This document shows positions 43,376 through 52,465 of a stretch of 64,000 nucleotides of DNA, piece after piece. The number at the start of each line of letters is the position of its first letter. Positions within the stretch are counted from its first letter, which is position 1. The notes below the pieces were generated by a model that was not told where the DNA came from, did not search any database, and worked only from the letters and a program-made list of their open reading frames with translations. The translations under genes were made by a program, and so were the position numbers. Origin of the DNA: Arenibacter sp040216555 (lineage in GTDB: Bacteria; Bacteroidota; Bacteroidia; Flavobacteriales; Flavobacteriaceae); the NCBI GenBank assembly GCA_040216555.1, contig JAVJOW010000002.1:1-64000 (forward strand), read 5' to 3'.

Positions 43376-46219
43376 TTAGTATATAAATTGAAATTCCGGC
43401 GAAATGAGCATCGACCAAAAAAGGTCTTGCAATGCCTCTTCTTTCGCGTCGGTTTGCAAGGCACTTAACATTATTCCCCTTTCCTTTTCGGTTGGATTCC
43501 TCCCCAAGGTCTTTTGATATAAATTAAGTACTATTTCTTCGTCCTGATCACCATACTTCTTAAGCCATTCGGCTGCCCCTTCCTTGAGCACGCCATTAAA
43601 ATACTCCCCATTGGTCAGTTCCAGCGCCTGCAACAATGTAGCTTGTTCGTCTCTTGTAGTGGCTACATTTTCCCTAGTTGGTCTGCCCATAACCTTCATA
43701 AAAGGATGTTGTTTTACAAGGCTGGCCCTGGCAAATTCCCTTTCCGAACTTTCAAAGGTAAAATTCACCAATTTGTCCCAGTTACTGGAACCGTAATTGC
43801 GTGCCCCTTGCCAACTACTATCATCAAATTCAGCGTTTACCCATCCCTTTTCAGGAAGTTTATCCGTACTTTTCCATCTATCATTGGAAGTGACCAACAA
43901 TTCCGTCCCATCCTCATATTGGATTTTCATGGCAAAAAGGATTCCTGCCGGATTGGCGATGGTACCCTCGTTATTACCCTCTATAGCCAATATATTTTCA
44001 CCTTGAACAAGCTTGTCCGCAACCTCTAAACGATCTACTTTTCTCCAATCCGAACCTTCCGAGATTTTTTGGCCATTGAGGTAAAGGACATAGGAATGAT
44101 CCACTGAAATCAATGTTTTTGCCGCCTGTATTTTTTTATCATTTAAATTGAAGCTATTCCTGAAATATCGCTTCCCTGGTTCGGGTAACACATCACGATC
44201 AAATTTAATTTCCCTGTGCCAGATTCTATTGGAAGGCAGCCCTTTATTATTGGGGTCATATGCTGCGGCGTAATACATGGGGGCCACTACCTGGCTAACA
44301 GCATCGGAAAATTGTTCTGCACTTAAGCGTCTTAGTATGGGGCCCTTAAACACATACCCCTTTTGCAAATCTTCCTGATTTTCCAATCTGGTAGATTCAA
44401 GCTGATAGGACTTTGAGGTCATAATCGTTTTCATTAAATGCTTTATGTCATAACCAGACTCCACAAAATCGGCAGCTAACCAATCCAACAGATCGGCATT
44501 CCATGGTTCGTTGTCCATTTCGTCTACAGGTTCCACGATTCCCCTTCCCATAAAACGTTTCCAAAACCTGTTGGTAATGGTTCGGTACAGTCTTCCATTC
44601 TCCGGTTTTACCATAACCTCTGAAAGTAAGAGCAATCTTTCCTTTACACTCTCCGCTTCTACCGAGCCAAGTTCTGGATATAAAAAATTTACTTGGGCCA
44701 TTTTCCCAATGGGCATATCACACCGGTTAAGTTCCATTATGGAATCGGCAAAAATCGAGGCAAACCCATAGGATTGTTCCAAAGTAAGGTTGCTTACAAA
44801 ACTGTTGTGGCAGGAGGCACATTTTACGTTCACCCCCATCAAGGACTGACCTATATTTTGGGCAGCCTGCATTTCCGTACGTTGACTGGCATTGACCAAG
44901 CCCCGCCATTTAATCCCTTTAATAAATCCTTCCGATGCTTCGGTCGGATTTATCAATTCTTTGACCATGATATTATAAGGCTTATTTTCCATAAGCGACT
45001 TGTACAACCAATCTGTAATCTGCTTACGGCCTCCTGTGATAAATCCAGGACCACTGTAATCGTTCCTAAGTATATCGTTCCAAAAACTCAACCAATTTTG
45101 CGTATAATTGTGCTTATCGCCCAGCAACTCATCTATGAGCTTAGTTCTCTTCTCTTTATCTCCATTGCCAACAAATTGATCTATTTTAAGCGGTTCTGGA
45201 AGCAGACCTAGAACATCCAGATAGGCACGTCTTATAAAGGTCCTATCATCTACCACCTCTGCCCATTTCAACTTTTTTTCCTTAAAATAGGAATCCATTA
45301 TTTTATCTATGGGATGGCTCTCCTTGCTGTCTTTGGGCAATTCGGGTTGTGAGAGGGCCAAATCGGCCTCAGGAAAAATCTTTAAGGCCCCATCCGACCA
45401 TTTTGCGCCATTTTTGATCCACAATTCAATCAACCTTATTTCACTTTCCTTCAATACCTTCCCCTTCTTTGGCATTACATCATCATGATCTGGCGGTAAA
45501 CTTATCCTTAAGAACATTTCACTCTCTTCTGGACTGCCCTCTACAATAATGGGACCTGACTTACCGCCTTGGTATACACCGCGTTTATTGTCCAGTACCA
45601 AATCGCCTTTTTGCTTATTTTCACTATGGCATTGATAACAGTTATGTGCCAAAATTGCCCTGACTCCCAAATTTAAGTCTTCCTGCTGTGCTTCAGACAA
45701 AGAATCCAGTCCCTTTAGTTCTGCCAAAAGCAACTTTGTACTTTCGTTATCATAAGAATCCTGATTATGTGGCAGGACACTGGTTAAATAATCTTCCCCA
45801 TGGGTTAGATTTGCCCCCAAATGACCTGCAACCACCAAAACCAATACAGTTGCAAATAGTCCAAATCGGTAATATATATACTTGGTAAGTTTTCCTTTCA
45901 AGGTAGTGCGCAACAAATAAGCGGTAACAATGGCCAAAACAGCTGTTACAATTCCCGCATTCTGGTGAAACAGGACCAAATCGCCTTCATAGTCGTCGTG
46001 GGTACGTAGCAACCAACCCAAGACTGCAGCCAGCACGGCGAAAGCGGCTCCCAAAAAAACCATCCAATTAATTCCCTCCCTGAGGCCTTTTCTTTTTCCG
46101 CCCAGGGTTAAAAATTCCAAAAATAAAGCAACCACCAACAAGCCTATGGGAAAATGCACCACCAAAGGGTGAAAGCGTCCCAACAATTGAAATATCCAGT
46201 CCCAAGAATTAATGTCCAT
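43376..46219 (-). CDS. Planctomycete-type cytochrome c / DUF1549 / DUF1553 membrane protein
   Basis: The 947-residue protein has a DUF2231-like membrane domain (about 1-150, FHPLVVHFPIGLLVVALFL, four or five helices). A heme-binding PSCyt1 segment follows with NCYQCH (Cys194, Cys197, His198) and a distal Met candidate in PPDHDDVMPKKG. Then comes DUF1549, with a second CxxCH in VKCASCHNSF and RRAYLDVLGLLPEP, and DUF1553 with NRFWKRFMGRGIVEP, interrupted by a beta-rich, carbohydrate-binding-like insert (YVLYLNGQKI). Both heme sites look intact. The domain order suggests a membrane-tethered periplasmic electron-transfer protein working with the DUF1501 partner, but no reaction is known. Confidence 0.9.
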   Translation of the reverse strand: MDINSWDWIFQLLGRFHPLVVHFPIGLLVVALFLEFLTLGGKRKGLREGINWMVFLGAAFAVLAAVLGWLLRTHDDYEGDLVLFHQNAGIVTAVLAIVTAYLLRTTLKGKLTKYIYYRFGLFATVLVLVVAGHLGANLTHGEDYLTSVLPHNQDSYDNESTKLLLAELKGLDSLSEAQQEDLNLGVRAILAHNCYQCHSENKQKGDLVLDNKRGVYQGGKSGPIIVEGSPEESEMFLRISLPPDHDDVMPKKGKVLKESEIRLIELWIKNGAKWSDGALKIFPEADLALSQPELPKDSKESHPIDKIMDSYFKEKKLKWAEVVDDRTFIRRAYLDVLGLLPEPLKIDQFVGNGDKEKRTKLIDELLGDKHNYTQNWLSFWNDILRNDYSGPGFITGGRKQITDWLYKSLMENKPYNIMVKELINPTEASEGFIKGIKWRGLVNASQRTEMQAAQNIGQSLMGVNVKCASCHNSFVSNLTLEQSYGFASIFADSIMELNRCDMPIGKMAQVNFLYPELGSVEAESVKERLLLLSEVMVKPENGRLYRTITNRFWKRFMGRGIVEPVDEMDNEPWNADLLDWLAADFVESGYDIKHLMKTIMTSKSYQLESTRLENQEDLQKGYVFKGPILRRLSAEQFSDAVSQVVAPMYYAAAYDPNNKGLPSNRIWHREIKFDRDVLPEPGKRYFRNSFNLNDKKIQAAKTLISVDHSYVLYLNGQKISEGSDWRKVDRLEVADKLVQGENILAIEGNNEGTIANPAGILFAMKIQYEDGTELLVTSNDRWKSTDKLPEKGWVNAEFDDSSWQGARNYGSSNWDKLVNFTFESSEREFARASLVKQHPFMKVMGRPTRENVATTRDEQATLLQALELTNGEYFNGVLKEGAAEWLKKYGDQDEEIVLNLYQKTLGRNPTEKERGIMLSALQTDAKEEALQDLFWSMLISPEFQFIY

Positions 46220-46368
46220 ACCAGCAATTTAATATTTTTTTATATGCTAATGTTACTTTAGATGTAAGGTTTAATACACTCAACATAATTTTATGCCTAT
46301 TACATTTATTTTCCTCTAAGTTAACTATTCGATTTAAAAATACAATACCAAGTAATACTGATATTCAC

Positions 46369-46394
46369 AAAAAAAAGCAACCCTCTTGGGTTGC
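46369..46394 (-). terminator. Rho-independent terminator, minus strand
   Basis: On the minus strand GCAACCC pairs with GGGTTGC (46394-46377) around a 4-nt loop and is followed by eight T. It probably ends the transcript of the 94-residue membrane protein gene. Confidence 0.85.
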
Positions 46395-46469
46395 CCTAAA
46401 TAATTATTGCCTGTACCATTAACATGTCTAAGTGATAAAAACAACTAAGACCGATTAAGGCCAAGAATG

Positions 46470-46754
46470 TTATTTTTTTGTTTTTTTAATACTATCAACT
46501 TCTTTTCTGAACCTCAATATCATTAAACTATCCAACTGGCCACCAATACTGTCCCTCATAGAAGCCCAATTTTGGTCGTTCATATCCCCTGCATACCGCA
46601 TTATCTTGTTAAATCTGGCCACATTGAAGCGATTGGCCTTCCAGGCTGCCTTGGTACTTTCTTGATGTTTTAAATCCTGCAAGTAAATACCGACCCCAAA
46701 ACTAACTATGACAAGCCCCAATACCAATAACCAACGGGCGGATGTTTTAGACAT
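46470..46754 (-). CDS. Small membrane-anchored hypothetical protein
   Basis: The 94-residue product has one N-terminal helix (WLLVLGLVIVSFGVGIYL) and a charged helical tail rich in Arg, Lys and Asp (FNKIMRYAGDMNDQNWASM). No family is recognised. A clear terminator 76 nt after the stop supports its being a real transcription unit. It lies upstream of the cytochrome/DUF1501 operon, but the terminator separates them. Confidence 0.6.
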   Translation of the reverse strand: MSKTSARWLLVLGLVIVSFGVGIYLQDLKHQESTKAAWKANRFNVARFNKIMRYAGDMNDQNWASMRDSIGGQLDSLMILRFRKEVDSIKKTKK

Positions 46755-46880
46755 TATTCCGAATTTAGATTAAAACAATAAAATGTTCCTTTGGGACACC
46801 ACATTATATTTACATAAAAATTGGTATCCATGGACCGCTAATTTTAAAAATCTTTTCTATGACCTTAGCACCAAGCGCTA

Positions 46881-46976
46881 CTATACGAACTTGGCAACTA
46901 CCAATAACAATACAATAATCGCATAAGCACCACTACATGTCAATACCAGATCTATAAAATTGAATTTCTTTTTCAT
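46881..46976 (-). CDS. 31-residue membrane miniprotein (tentative)
   Basis: A minus-strand ATG-to-TAG frame encodes MKKKFNFIDLVLTCSGAY followed by IIVLLLVVAKFV. A basic head and one short hydrophobic helix are typical of bacterial miniproteins, but the frame is short enough to arise by chance. No family is known to me. Confidence 0.3.
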   Translation of the reverse strand: MKKKFNFIDLVLTCSGAYAIIVLLLVVAKFV

Positions 46977-47311
46977 TCCTTATTTTTATTGTTTTCATAG
47001 TCATCACCATTCCACAGGAGGGGCAATTATATTTGATTGGGTTATTCCTAGGTTTAAATTTCAATTGTGCATTTAAGCTACAATTCCATTTCTAAAGTTA
47101 GCATGGAAGGCCGAGGTTTCAAAATATCAACGTTCAACGCTAATAAACCATGGATAAAATGTAGATTTCCCTAAAAAATGTTCAAAAACAAGGTAGTCGA
47201 CTTTTGTAAGCTAAAGAAAAACTATTGGTGAAAGCCTCAAATTTGGTCCTCAAATTCTGGAAACCTTTATTTATTTAAAGATCAAAAAACACAGTTACGA
47301 AACTAAAGTCA
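46977..47311. other. Intergenic stretch without recognised features
   Basis: The 335 nt between the miniprotein frame and the oxidoreductase gene show no credible ORF, RNA fold or promoter match. The sequence is AT-rich throughout. Confidence 0.5.
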
Positions 47312-48283
47312 CTACAAGTTTATAACCACATTGCCTCTTTTTCGGCCAGTGTCCACATAGCTATGGGCCTTCTCTACTTCATGAAGGGTATAGCGTTTAT
47401 CTATGACCAATTTTAATTTCCCCTCATTCAAAAGATTTGTGAGCTCATGCAACATGTTCCTAAGCTTTGGAACAGCTACAAGTCCGGTCGCCGCAAACTT
47501 CGCTTTTTTGCTGCCAAATTTAGAGGTCCACAGCATTTGAAATAGCAGAGGCATACTTAATACTGGTGAAAGGTAGGTGCCATTTTTCGCAAGTATCTCT
47601 TTGCATGCAGGGAATGAGCTCTTGCCCACTGTATCAAAAATAACATCATAACTGTTGCCTGTTTTAGTAAAATCTACCTTTGTATAATCTATGGCATGAT
47701 CCGCTCCGAGCGATCTTACCATAGCAAAATTGGAAGAACTGCAAACCGCGGTTACATCCGCGCCAAGATAATTGGCCAATTGCACCGCTGCAGAACCTAA
47801 ACTACCCGAAGCCCCATTTATAAGGACTTTTTGTCCACTTTTTAGATTGGCCATTTCCTTTAGATAATTCCAAGAGGTCAAAGGCCCGTCACACACACCT
47901 GCAAGTTCTTCATGAGCTACATTTTTAGGCCTAACCGCCACTAAACCATCTTCTGAAACACATAAATATTCCGCATTAGAGCCTGCACCAAATATCGACT
48001 CCCCAAAGACTTCATCCCCTACTTGGAAACGTTGCACACTGTCGCCAACAGCCTCAATTGTTCCAGAAAAACCCGTACCGGCTATAGGATACTTGGGCTT
48101 TGTTAAACCAATAAAAAGTCTACCGTACCAAGGATTCCCGGTTCGCATCATGGTATCTGCCCTAGTTACACTGGCCGCTTTTACCTTTATCAAAATCTCT
48201 TTCTTTTTGGGTAGGGGTTTTGGAACATCCTGAAGTTGTAAAACCTTGGGTGAACCATACTTTGTAATTATGATCGCTTTCAT
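47312..48283 (-). CDS. NAD(P)-dependent MDR-family oxidoreductase
   Basis: The 323-residue medium-chain dehydrogenase/reductase has the N-terminal GroES-like domain (TKYGSPKVLQLQDVPKPLP) and a Rossmann domain with NGASGSLGSAAVQLANYLGA for NADP binding. The C-terminal EVEKAHSYVDTGRKRGNVVI is typical of quinone oxidoreductases and zinc-free alcohol dehydrogenases. The cysteine and histidine ligands of zinc-type enzymes are absent, so it is probably a zinc-independent quinone or enone reductase; the substrate is unknown. Its promoter carries the dyad-plus-minus-7 element at 48304-48354, shared with the LRR lipoprotein and other genes, which suggests common control. Confidence 0.9.
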   Translation of the reverse strand: MKAIIITKYGSPKVLQLQDVPKPLPKKKEILIKVKAASVTRADTMMRTGNPWYGRLFIGLTKPKYPIAGTGFSGTIEAVGDSVQRFQVGDEVFGESIFGAGSNAEYLCVSEDGLVAVRPKNVAHEELAGVCDGPLTSWNYLKEMANLKSGQKVLINGASGSLGSAAVQLANYLGADVTAVCSSSNFAMVRSLGADHAIDYTKVDFTKTGNSYDVIFDTVGKSSFPACKEILAKNGTYLSPVLSMPLLFQMLWTSKFGSKKAKFAATGLVAVPKLRNMLHELTNLLNEGKLKLVIDKRYTLHEVEKAHSYVDTGRKRGNVVINL

Positions 48284-48303
48284 TTTTTTATTTTTTATTT
48301 TGA

Positions 48304-48354
48304 CAAATGTATCCCAAACCTCTAGGCCAGTCGTTCGGATTTTAGAATCGGAAC
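48304..48354 (-). promoter_or_regulatory. Box A: 22-nt dyad 21 nt upstream of a TACATTTG -7 element
   Basis: In the minus-strand direction, GTTCCGATT (48354-48346) and AATCCGAAC (48341-48333) form an inverted repeat with one mismatch and a 4-nt centre. It is followed by GACTGG, and after 21 nt in total by TACATTTG (48311-48304). The ATG of the oxidoreductase lies 20 nt further on. The dyad occupies the position of the missing -33 element, as expected for an activator site. Confidence 0.65.
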
Positions 48355-48424
48355 AAAATGGGTTAGTATGTTTTTATAGTAGGCATTGTAATTCCTTTCA
48401 CCTATGTGATAACAGACGATGTCC

Positions 48425-48868
48425 TTACTTTTTAAATTCCATATGTAAAATGGGGTAGGGTTTTCCTGAAGCATCCAATTCCGAACGACCTATTATTTCG
48501 AAGCCACAATGCTTATAAAATTCAACAGCCTGTTCGTTCTGCTCATTTACATCGACAGCATTTACTTTAAATTCATTTATGGAAAATGTCAATAAACTCT
48601 TGCCAATTCCCATTCCCTGGTATGCGGGGTGTATAAATAGCATTTCCAGATGCCTACCTGCCACGCCCATAAAACCGATTATTTCCTTAACCTTGTTCCT
48701 TATACACCTTAATTCGACAACATTTAAATACTCGTTCAATATTAGCGGTTTGAAATATTGAATGTCCTCTTCCCGTAAAAATTGGTGTGTGGCCCTGACA
48801 GAGGCCTCCCAAACCTCGACCACTTCAGGGAATTGGTCCTTGGAGATCTTATCTATTTTATATGTCAT
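48425..48868 (-). CDS. GNAT-family N-acetyltransferase
   Basis: The 147-residue protein has the GNAT acetyl-CoA-binding signature MLFIHPAYQGMGIGKSLL (Q-x-x-G-x-G/A), followed by DVNEQNEQAVEFYKHCGFEIIG, which is the usual alpha-4 region. The N-terminal WEASVRATHQFLREEDI resembles small acetyltransferases of unknown substrate. It lies upstream of the oxidoreductase gene on the same strand, with 141 nt between them that contain Box A. It could acetylate a small amine, a peptide or a drug; nothing here decides. Confidence 0.9.
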   Translation of the reverse strand: MTYKIDKISKDQFPEVVEVWEASVRATHQFLREEDIQYFKPLILNEYLNVVELRCIRNKVKEIIGFMGVAGRHLEMLFIHPAYQGMGIGKSLLTFSINEFKVNAVDVNEQNEQAVEFYKHCGFEIIGRSELDASGKPYPILHMEFKK

Positions 48869-49001
48869 ATATCTGAATCTTGGAAAGACCCTAAAAATAA
48901 TATTTCTTGGCTATGTGTTGGATAAAGTTTAAAGCGAAGATTGAATTGTTGCTTGTTTATTATGGACTTAGGGAACCTTTTTTAAGCTCATGGCCTATTG
49001 G

Positions 49002-49910
49002 CTATTCGCAGGTAATATTTAATTCTTGATATTCGGATATTGACACATTGGGTATGTTCTGACCACCTTGGATTTTGATACAGTTTAAATTGGGATTTCT
49101 ATCCACTTTTAAATCAATTAGTGCCTGATTGTTGCCCACATCCAGATCTGTAAGTGCATTGCTTGAAATATAAAGGTGCGTTAAACCGGCATTTTGTTCA
49201 AGATCTATGTTCTGAATTTTATTGTCAGAAATCAATAAGGTTTCCAAAAGTGTATTTGTACTAAAGTCTACAGAAGTCAGCTCATTTGTCGTCAGTAATA
49301 TATTTCTCAGATTTATAGACCCTTGGACATCAAAGGAATGTAATAAGTTATTGCTTATTTTCAATATTTCAAGAGTTTCATTTTCAATGCTAAATTCTTC
49401 CAATTCGTTAAAGGATAGATTTAATTCTTTTAAGTGAGCCGCTTTGGAAAGTCCGTTAATGGAATTAAGTTGGTTAGACTGTACATCCAATAAAACTAAA
49501 TTGGGGTTGTTACTGATATCAATGTTGGAGATATAGTTGCCAGCAAGAACTAAAGTGTCCAACAAAGTATTGTGAGTTAAGTCGATACTCGTTATTTCTT
49601 GTTGCATTGCAGATAGCTTATTTAGCCCCACAAAGCCCTCAATTCCGGTCAAATCACTTATAACAACCTCACTTGAAAAATTTAAATCAAGAACACTTAC
49701 TTGCGAAGCGTCTTTCCTCAACATCCTTTGATTTAGGATTCCGTCCGAATCTATACCCTCTTTTATTAATATAGCTTCAAAACTAGCATCCGGTATGTCC
49801 AGGTATTGATTATCATTGGAGTCCGTATCGTTACTGGAACATGATGTTAATAATATTGTAATCAGAATTGCTAAGAGAATTGCCTTCCCAATGATAAATG
49901 TACTATTCAT
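49002..49910 (-). CDS. Leucine-rich-repeat lipoprotein
   Basis: The 302-residue protein has a lipoprotein signal with lipobox LLTSC (Cys near 24). IPDASFEAILIKEGID, a start I recall from LRR proteins of this phylum, follows. About nine short repeats of roughly 21 residues follow, with LxxLxLxxN-like units such as LDTLVLAGNYISNIDIS and LKELNLSFNELEEFSI. The C-terminal cap holds two cysteines (LNCIKI and NITCE). Such proteins are exposed on the surface and bind proteins or glycans; the ligand is unknown. It follows the cyclase-TPR-AraC regulator on the same strand, and Box B lies between them. Confidence 0.88.
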   Translation of the reverse strand: MNSTFIIGKAILLAILITILLTSCSSNDTDSNDNQYLDIPDASFEAILIKEGIDSDGILNQRMLRKDASQVSVLDLNFSSEVVISDLTGIEGFVGLNKLSAMQQEITSIDLTHNTLLDTLVLAGNYISNIDISNNPNLVLLDVQSNQLNSINGLSKAAHLKELNLSFNELEEFSIENETLEILKISNNLLHSFDVQGSINLRNILLTTNELTSVDFSTNTLLETLLISDNKIQNIDLEQNAGLTHLYISSNALTDLDVGNNQALIDLKVDRNPNLNCIKIQGGQNIPNVSISEYQELNITCE

Positions 49911-49938
49911 TATTAAATCTAAAATGGTTTATTTCAGA

Positions 49939-49989
49939 CAAAGATGTATAAAATGTCAGGACCGGTCGTTCCATTTTGTAAATCGGAAC
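49939..49989 (-). promoter_or_regulatory. Box B: 22-nt dyad 21 nt upstream of a CATCTTTG -7-like element
   Basis: In the minus direction the site begins GTTCCGATTT (49989-49980) and its second half ends TGGAAC (49973-49968), followed by GACCGG and, after 21 nt in total, CATCTTTG (49946-49939). It matches Box A at 21 of 28 positions, with identical spacing. The LRR lipoprotein ATG is 29 nt downstream of the -7 box. Confidence 0.65.
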
Positions 49990-49992
49990 CTT

Positions 49993-52326
49993 TTAAGACA
50001 CAATTCTTTTCCAATAGGCGCTGGGAGTTGTACCCATTACTTTTTTAAAATAGGTATTAAAGACGGTCTTGGAGTTAAAGCCGCTATCATATGCCAACGC
50101 AAGAATGGTAAGATGTCTTTGGGATTTGTCGGCAACTTTGGCCTTAAAAGCTTCCAAACGGTAGGTATTAACAAAGTCGGCAAAATTTTTCCCATAACCC
50201 TCATTGAGAAGCTGTGATAGATGATTGGAAGGAATCTCCATCATTTCTGCCAAAAGAGGTAGTGTAAGGTTGGGATCCATGTAAGGCTCCTTTTCCAACA
50301 TCAACCCATCCAACTTTTTCTTGTATTCCTTGAGCTGTTTTTTATTGAATAACGATTTTTGATACTTCCGTTTGTTGGTCGAAAACTTACTGTCTTCTCC
50401 CAAAACTTCCCTCCTAAGCTCCTGAAAACGGGGCATTCCGAAAAAGGGCTTGAGTATTGGTTCCACAAAAATGTAAATCATCATTGGCAATCTTTGGGCA
50501 ACACCTTGTTCTATCAACCTAATAGTTTCCGGTATCTTACCCATCAGTGCATTGCACAGAATAAGCAAGTTTATAGCTCTCCCCATAAAATCGGTTTCCA
50601 GGGCTACCTCCAACTTGGCTATTCCCTTTTCGGCCAGATCCTTATTACCTAATACCGCATGGGCCATTGTTGTCCCCCCCAGTCTCATGATATCTTCGGT
50701 TTCATTCTGTGGCAATTTCTCAAAAAAGGCCAATCCTTCCTTGCCTTTACCCAACAACAACAGTGACTGTCCCCAATACAATGTGGATGTTTTAAAATCT
50801 GCTTTGAGTTCTACTCCCTTTTCAAAACACTTTATGGCGTCATCATATTTTTCTTCGCAGTAATCTATAAATCCTTTCAAGTGATAATTTATGGAAGAGA
50901 AAGGATCGAGCTGAAGGGCGGTTTCAATATAGGTTCGGGCCGCACCAAAACTCCCTTCGGCTACCAAAGTGGATGCCATACTCGGGTAATAATCCACAAG
51001 TGGTCCCGCTTCATACACTTTGTTTAAATGCTTATAGGTTTCTGGGAGGTCCCAGTTTTGAATAAAGCTGGCATAGGAAAGGTGCAATTGACATTCGGGC
51101 AAATTTTCATCCAATTCAATGGCCTTGTCAAGAAAAGGCTGTCCCTTTGCAAATGCTTCCTGTAAAGGGACCAATCCAATGGTACCCAATAGCGTATAGG
51201 CCAGATGCATCCCCAAATGGGCCAATGCAAAATGAGGGTAATCCTCTATAATTCTTTCTAAAATTGACATCCCTGTTTCAATATCGGATTTGCCCATCTT
51301 TAAAATATGATACCTACTTTTTAAATAGCCTTGGTATATATCAATTGGCACTTCGGGATCTTGCACCAATTGGCCTTCAATTTCAAAATGTCCAATATGT
51401 TCCCGCAACCTTTCGGCAATTAGTAGGCTAATTTCATCCTGAACGGCAAAGACATCTTCCAAGGACCTATCAAAAGTCTCTGACCAAAAATGAAAATCAT
51501 CCTTAACATCTATGAGCTGTGCCGTTATTCGTATTTTATTATTGGACAAACGCACGCTACCTTCCAAAATGGTAGATACATTAAGTTCCTTGCCTATCTG
51601 CGCTATAGGTAGATTAATATTTTTAAAGTGAAAGGAAGAAGTTCTTGAAGTTACTTTTAATCCCTTGATTTTAGCAAGGGCGTTTATGATTTCCTCCGTC
51701 ATCCCATCACTAAAATACTCGTTGTCCGTATTGGAACTCATATTTACAAAGGGGAGAACAGCAATAGATTTGGGCTCAGTTTTAGGGACCTCAACAAGGT
51801 CGGAACGACTAGGCACCTGTATACCTTCCATATTTATAGCAAATATTTCCACCGGTTTGGCAATATTCTTTAAACTAAAACGACCTAAGGACAGGGTGGG
51901 AATAAGTGGATGATTTTTAAGCTCATCGTTTAGTTTGCCCGATAAGAGTATTGAACCCGCGACCCCCAAACTCTCTATACGGGAGGCTAAATTTACCCCG
52001 TCTCCATAAACTTCAGTTCCATCAAAAACAATATCGCCTAGATGTAGCCCTATGCGCAGGGGCACGGCGCTGCCATGTTGCAAGGCCATTTGTATAGCTA
52101 TAGCGCATTGCACTGCTTCCAATCCACTGCTAAAAACGCTCAGGGTTCCATCGCCATAATATTGCAGGATTTCCCCATTATGAAGCTTATGGTTTTTTTC
52201 AAACTCCTGCCTATGTCGTGCCCGCATTTCCGCTGCGGCATTTTCATCCTTCTGCATCAGAGCGGTGTAGCCAACAATATCGGTAAACATTATGACTGCA
52301 ATACGGCGGTTTTTATTGCTTGGCAT
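49993..52326 (-). CDS. Cyclase-FlgO/TolB-TPR-AraC regulator
   Basis: This 777-residue cytoplasmic protein joins four modules. Residues 1-180 are a class III nucleotidyl cyclase domain with the metal aspartates in FTDIVGYT and YYGDGT and the ribose-binding VNLASRIES. Residues 190-320 are a FlgO/TolB-like domain (SIAVLPFVNMSS, EYFSDGMTEEIINAL, TILEGSVRLSNNKIRIT). A TPR array follows (about 325-610). The C-terminus (680-777) is an AraC-type helix-turn-helix ending LALAYDSGFNSKTVFNTYFK. It could make cAMP or cGMP, or use the cyclase fold as a sensor, and control promoters through the HTH domain. It is divergent from the membrane cyclase gene and followed by the LRR lipoprotein gene. Confidence 0.9.
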   Translation of the reverse strand: MPSNKNRRIAVIMFTDIVGYTALMQKDENAAAEMRARHRQEFEKNHKLHNGEILQYYGDGTLSVFSSGLEAVQCAIAIQMALQHGSAVPLRIGLHLGDIVFDGTEVYGDGVNLASRIESLGVAGSILLSGKLNDELKNHPLIPTLSLGRFSLKNIAKPVEIFAINMEGIQVPSRSDLVEVPKTEPKSIAVLPFVNMSSNTDNEYFSDGMTEEIINALAKIKGLKVTSRTSSFHFKNINLPIAQIGKELNVSTILEGSVRLSNNKIRITAQLIDVKDDFHFWSETFDRSLEDVFAVQDEISLLIAERLREHIGHFEIEGQLVQDPEVPIDIYQGYLKSRYHILKMGKSDIETGMSILERIIEDYPHFALAHLGMHLAYTLLGTIGLVPLQEAFAKGQPFLDKAIELDENLPECQLHLSYASFIQNWDLPETYKHLNKVYEAGPLVDYYPSMASTLVAEGSFGAARTYIETALQLDPFSSINYHLKGFIDYCEEKYDDAIKCFEKGVELKADFKTSTLYWGQSLLLLGKGKEGLAFFEKLPQNETEDIMRLGGTTMAHAVLGNKDLAEKGIAKLEVALETDFMGRAINLLILCNALMGKIPETIRLIEQGVAQRLPMMIYIFVEPILKPFFGMPRFQELRREVLGEDSKFSTNKRKYQKSLFNKKQLKEYKKKLDGLMLEKEPYMDPNLTLPLLAEMMEIPSNHLSQLLNEGYGKNFADFVNTYRLEAFKAKVADKSQRHLTILALAYDSGFNSKTVFNTYFKKVMGTTPSAYWKRIVS

Positions 52327-52465
52327 TAATTTTTGGTCTTAAATTTAATTGCATATAAAAGCAACATATTCCAAAAGTACAATAATTTGTAATAAACCAA
52401 TTTCAGAGACAGTTGTAAAAAAGACCTTAACTTTACGAAGGTTTTCCAAGAGTTTATTTTTCTAT

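Noticed and set aside
43643..45211. Several plus-strand frames of 70-170 codons opposite the cytochrome/DUF1553 gene
   Set aside because: All are antisense to a well-supported large CDS, with no motif of their own.
48477..48490. AATTCCGAACGACC, similar to the right half of Boxes A and B
   Set aside because: It lies inside the GNAT coding sequence and has no left half and no -7 box at the 21-nt spacing.
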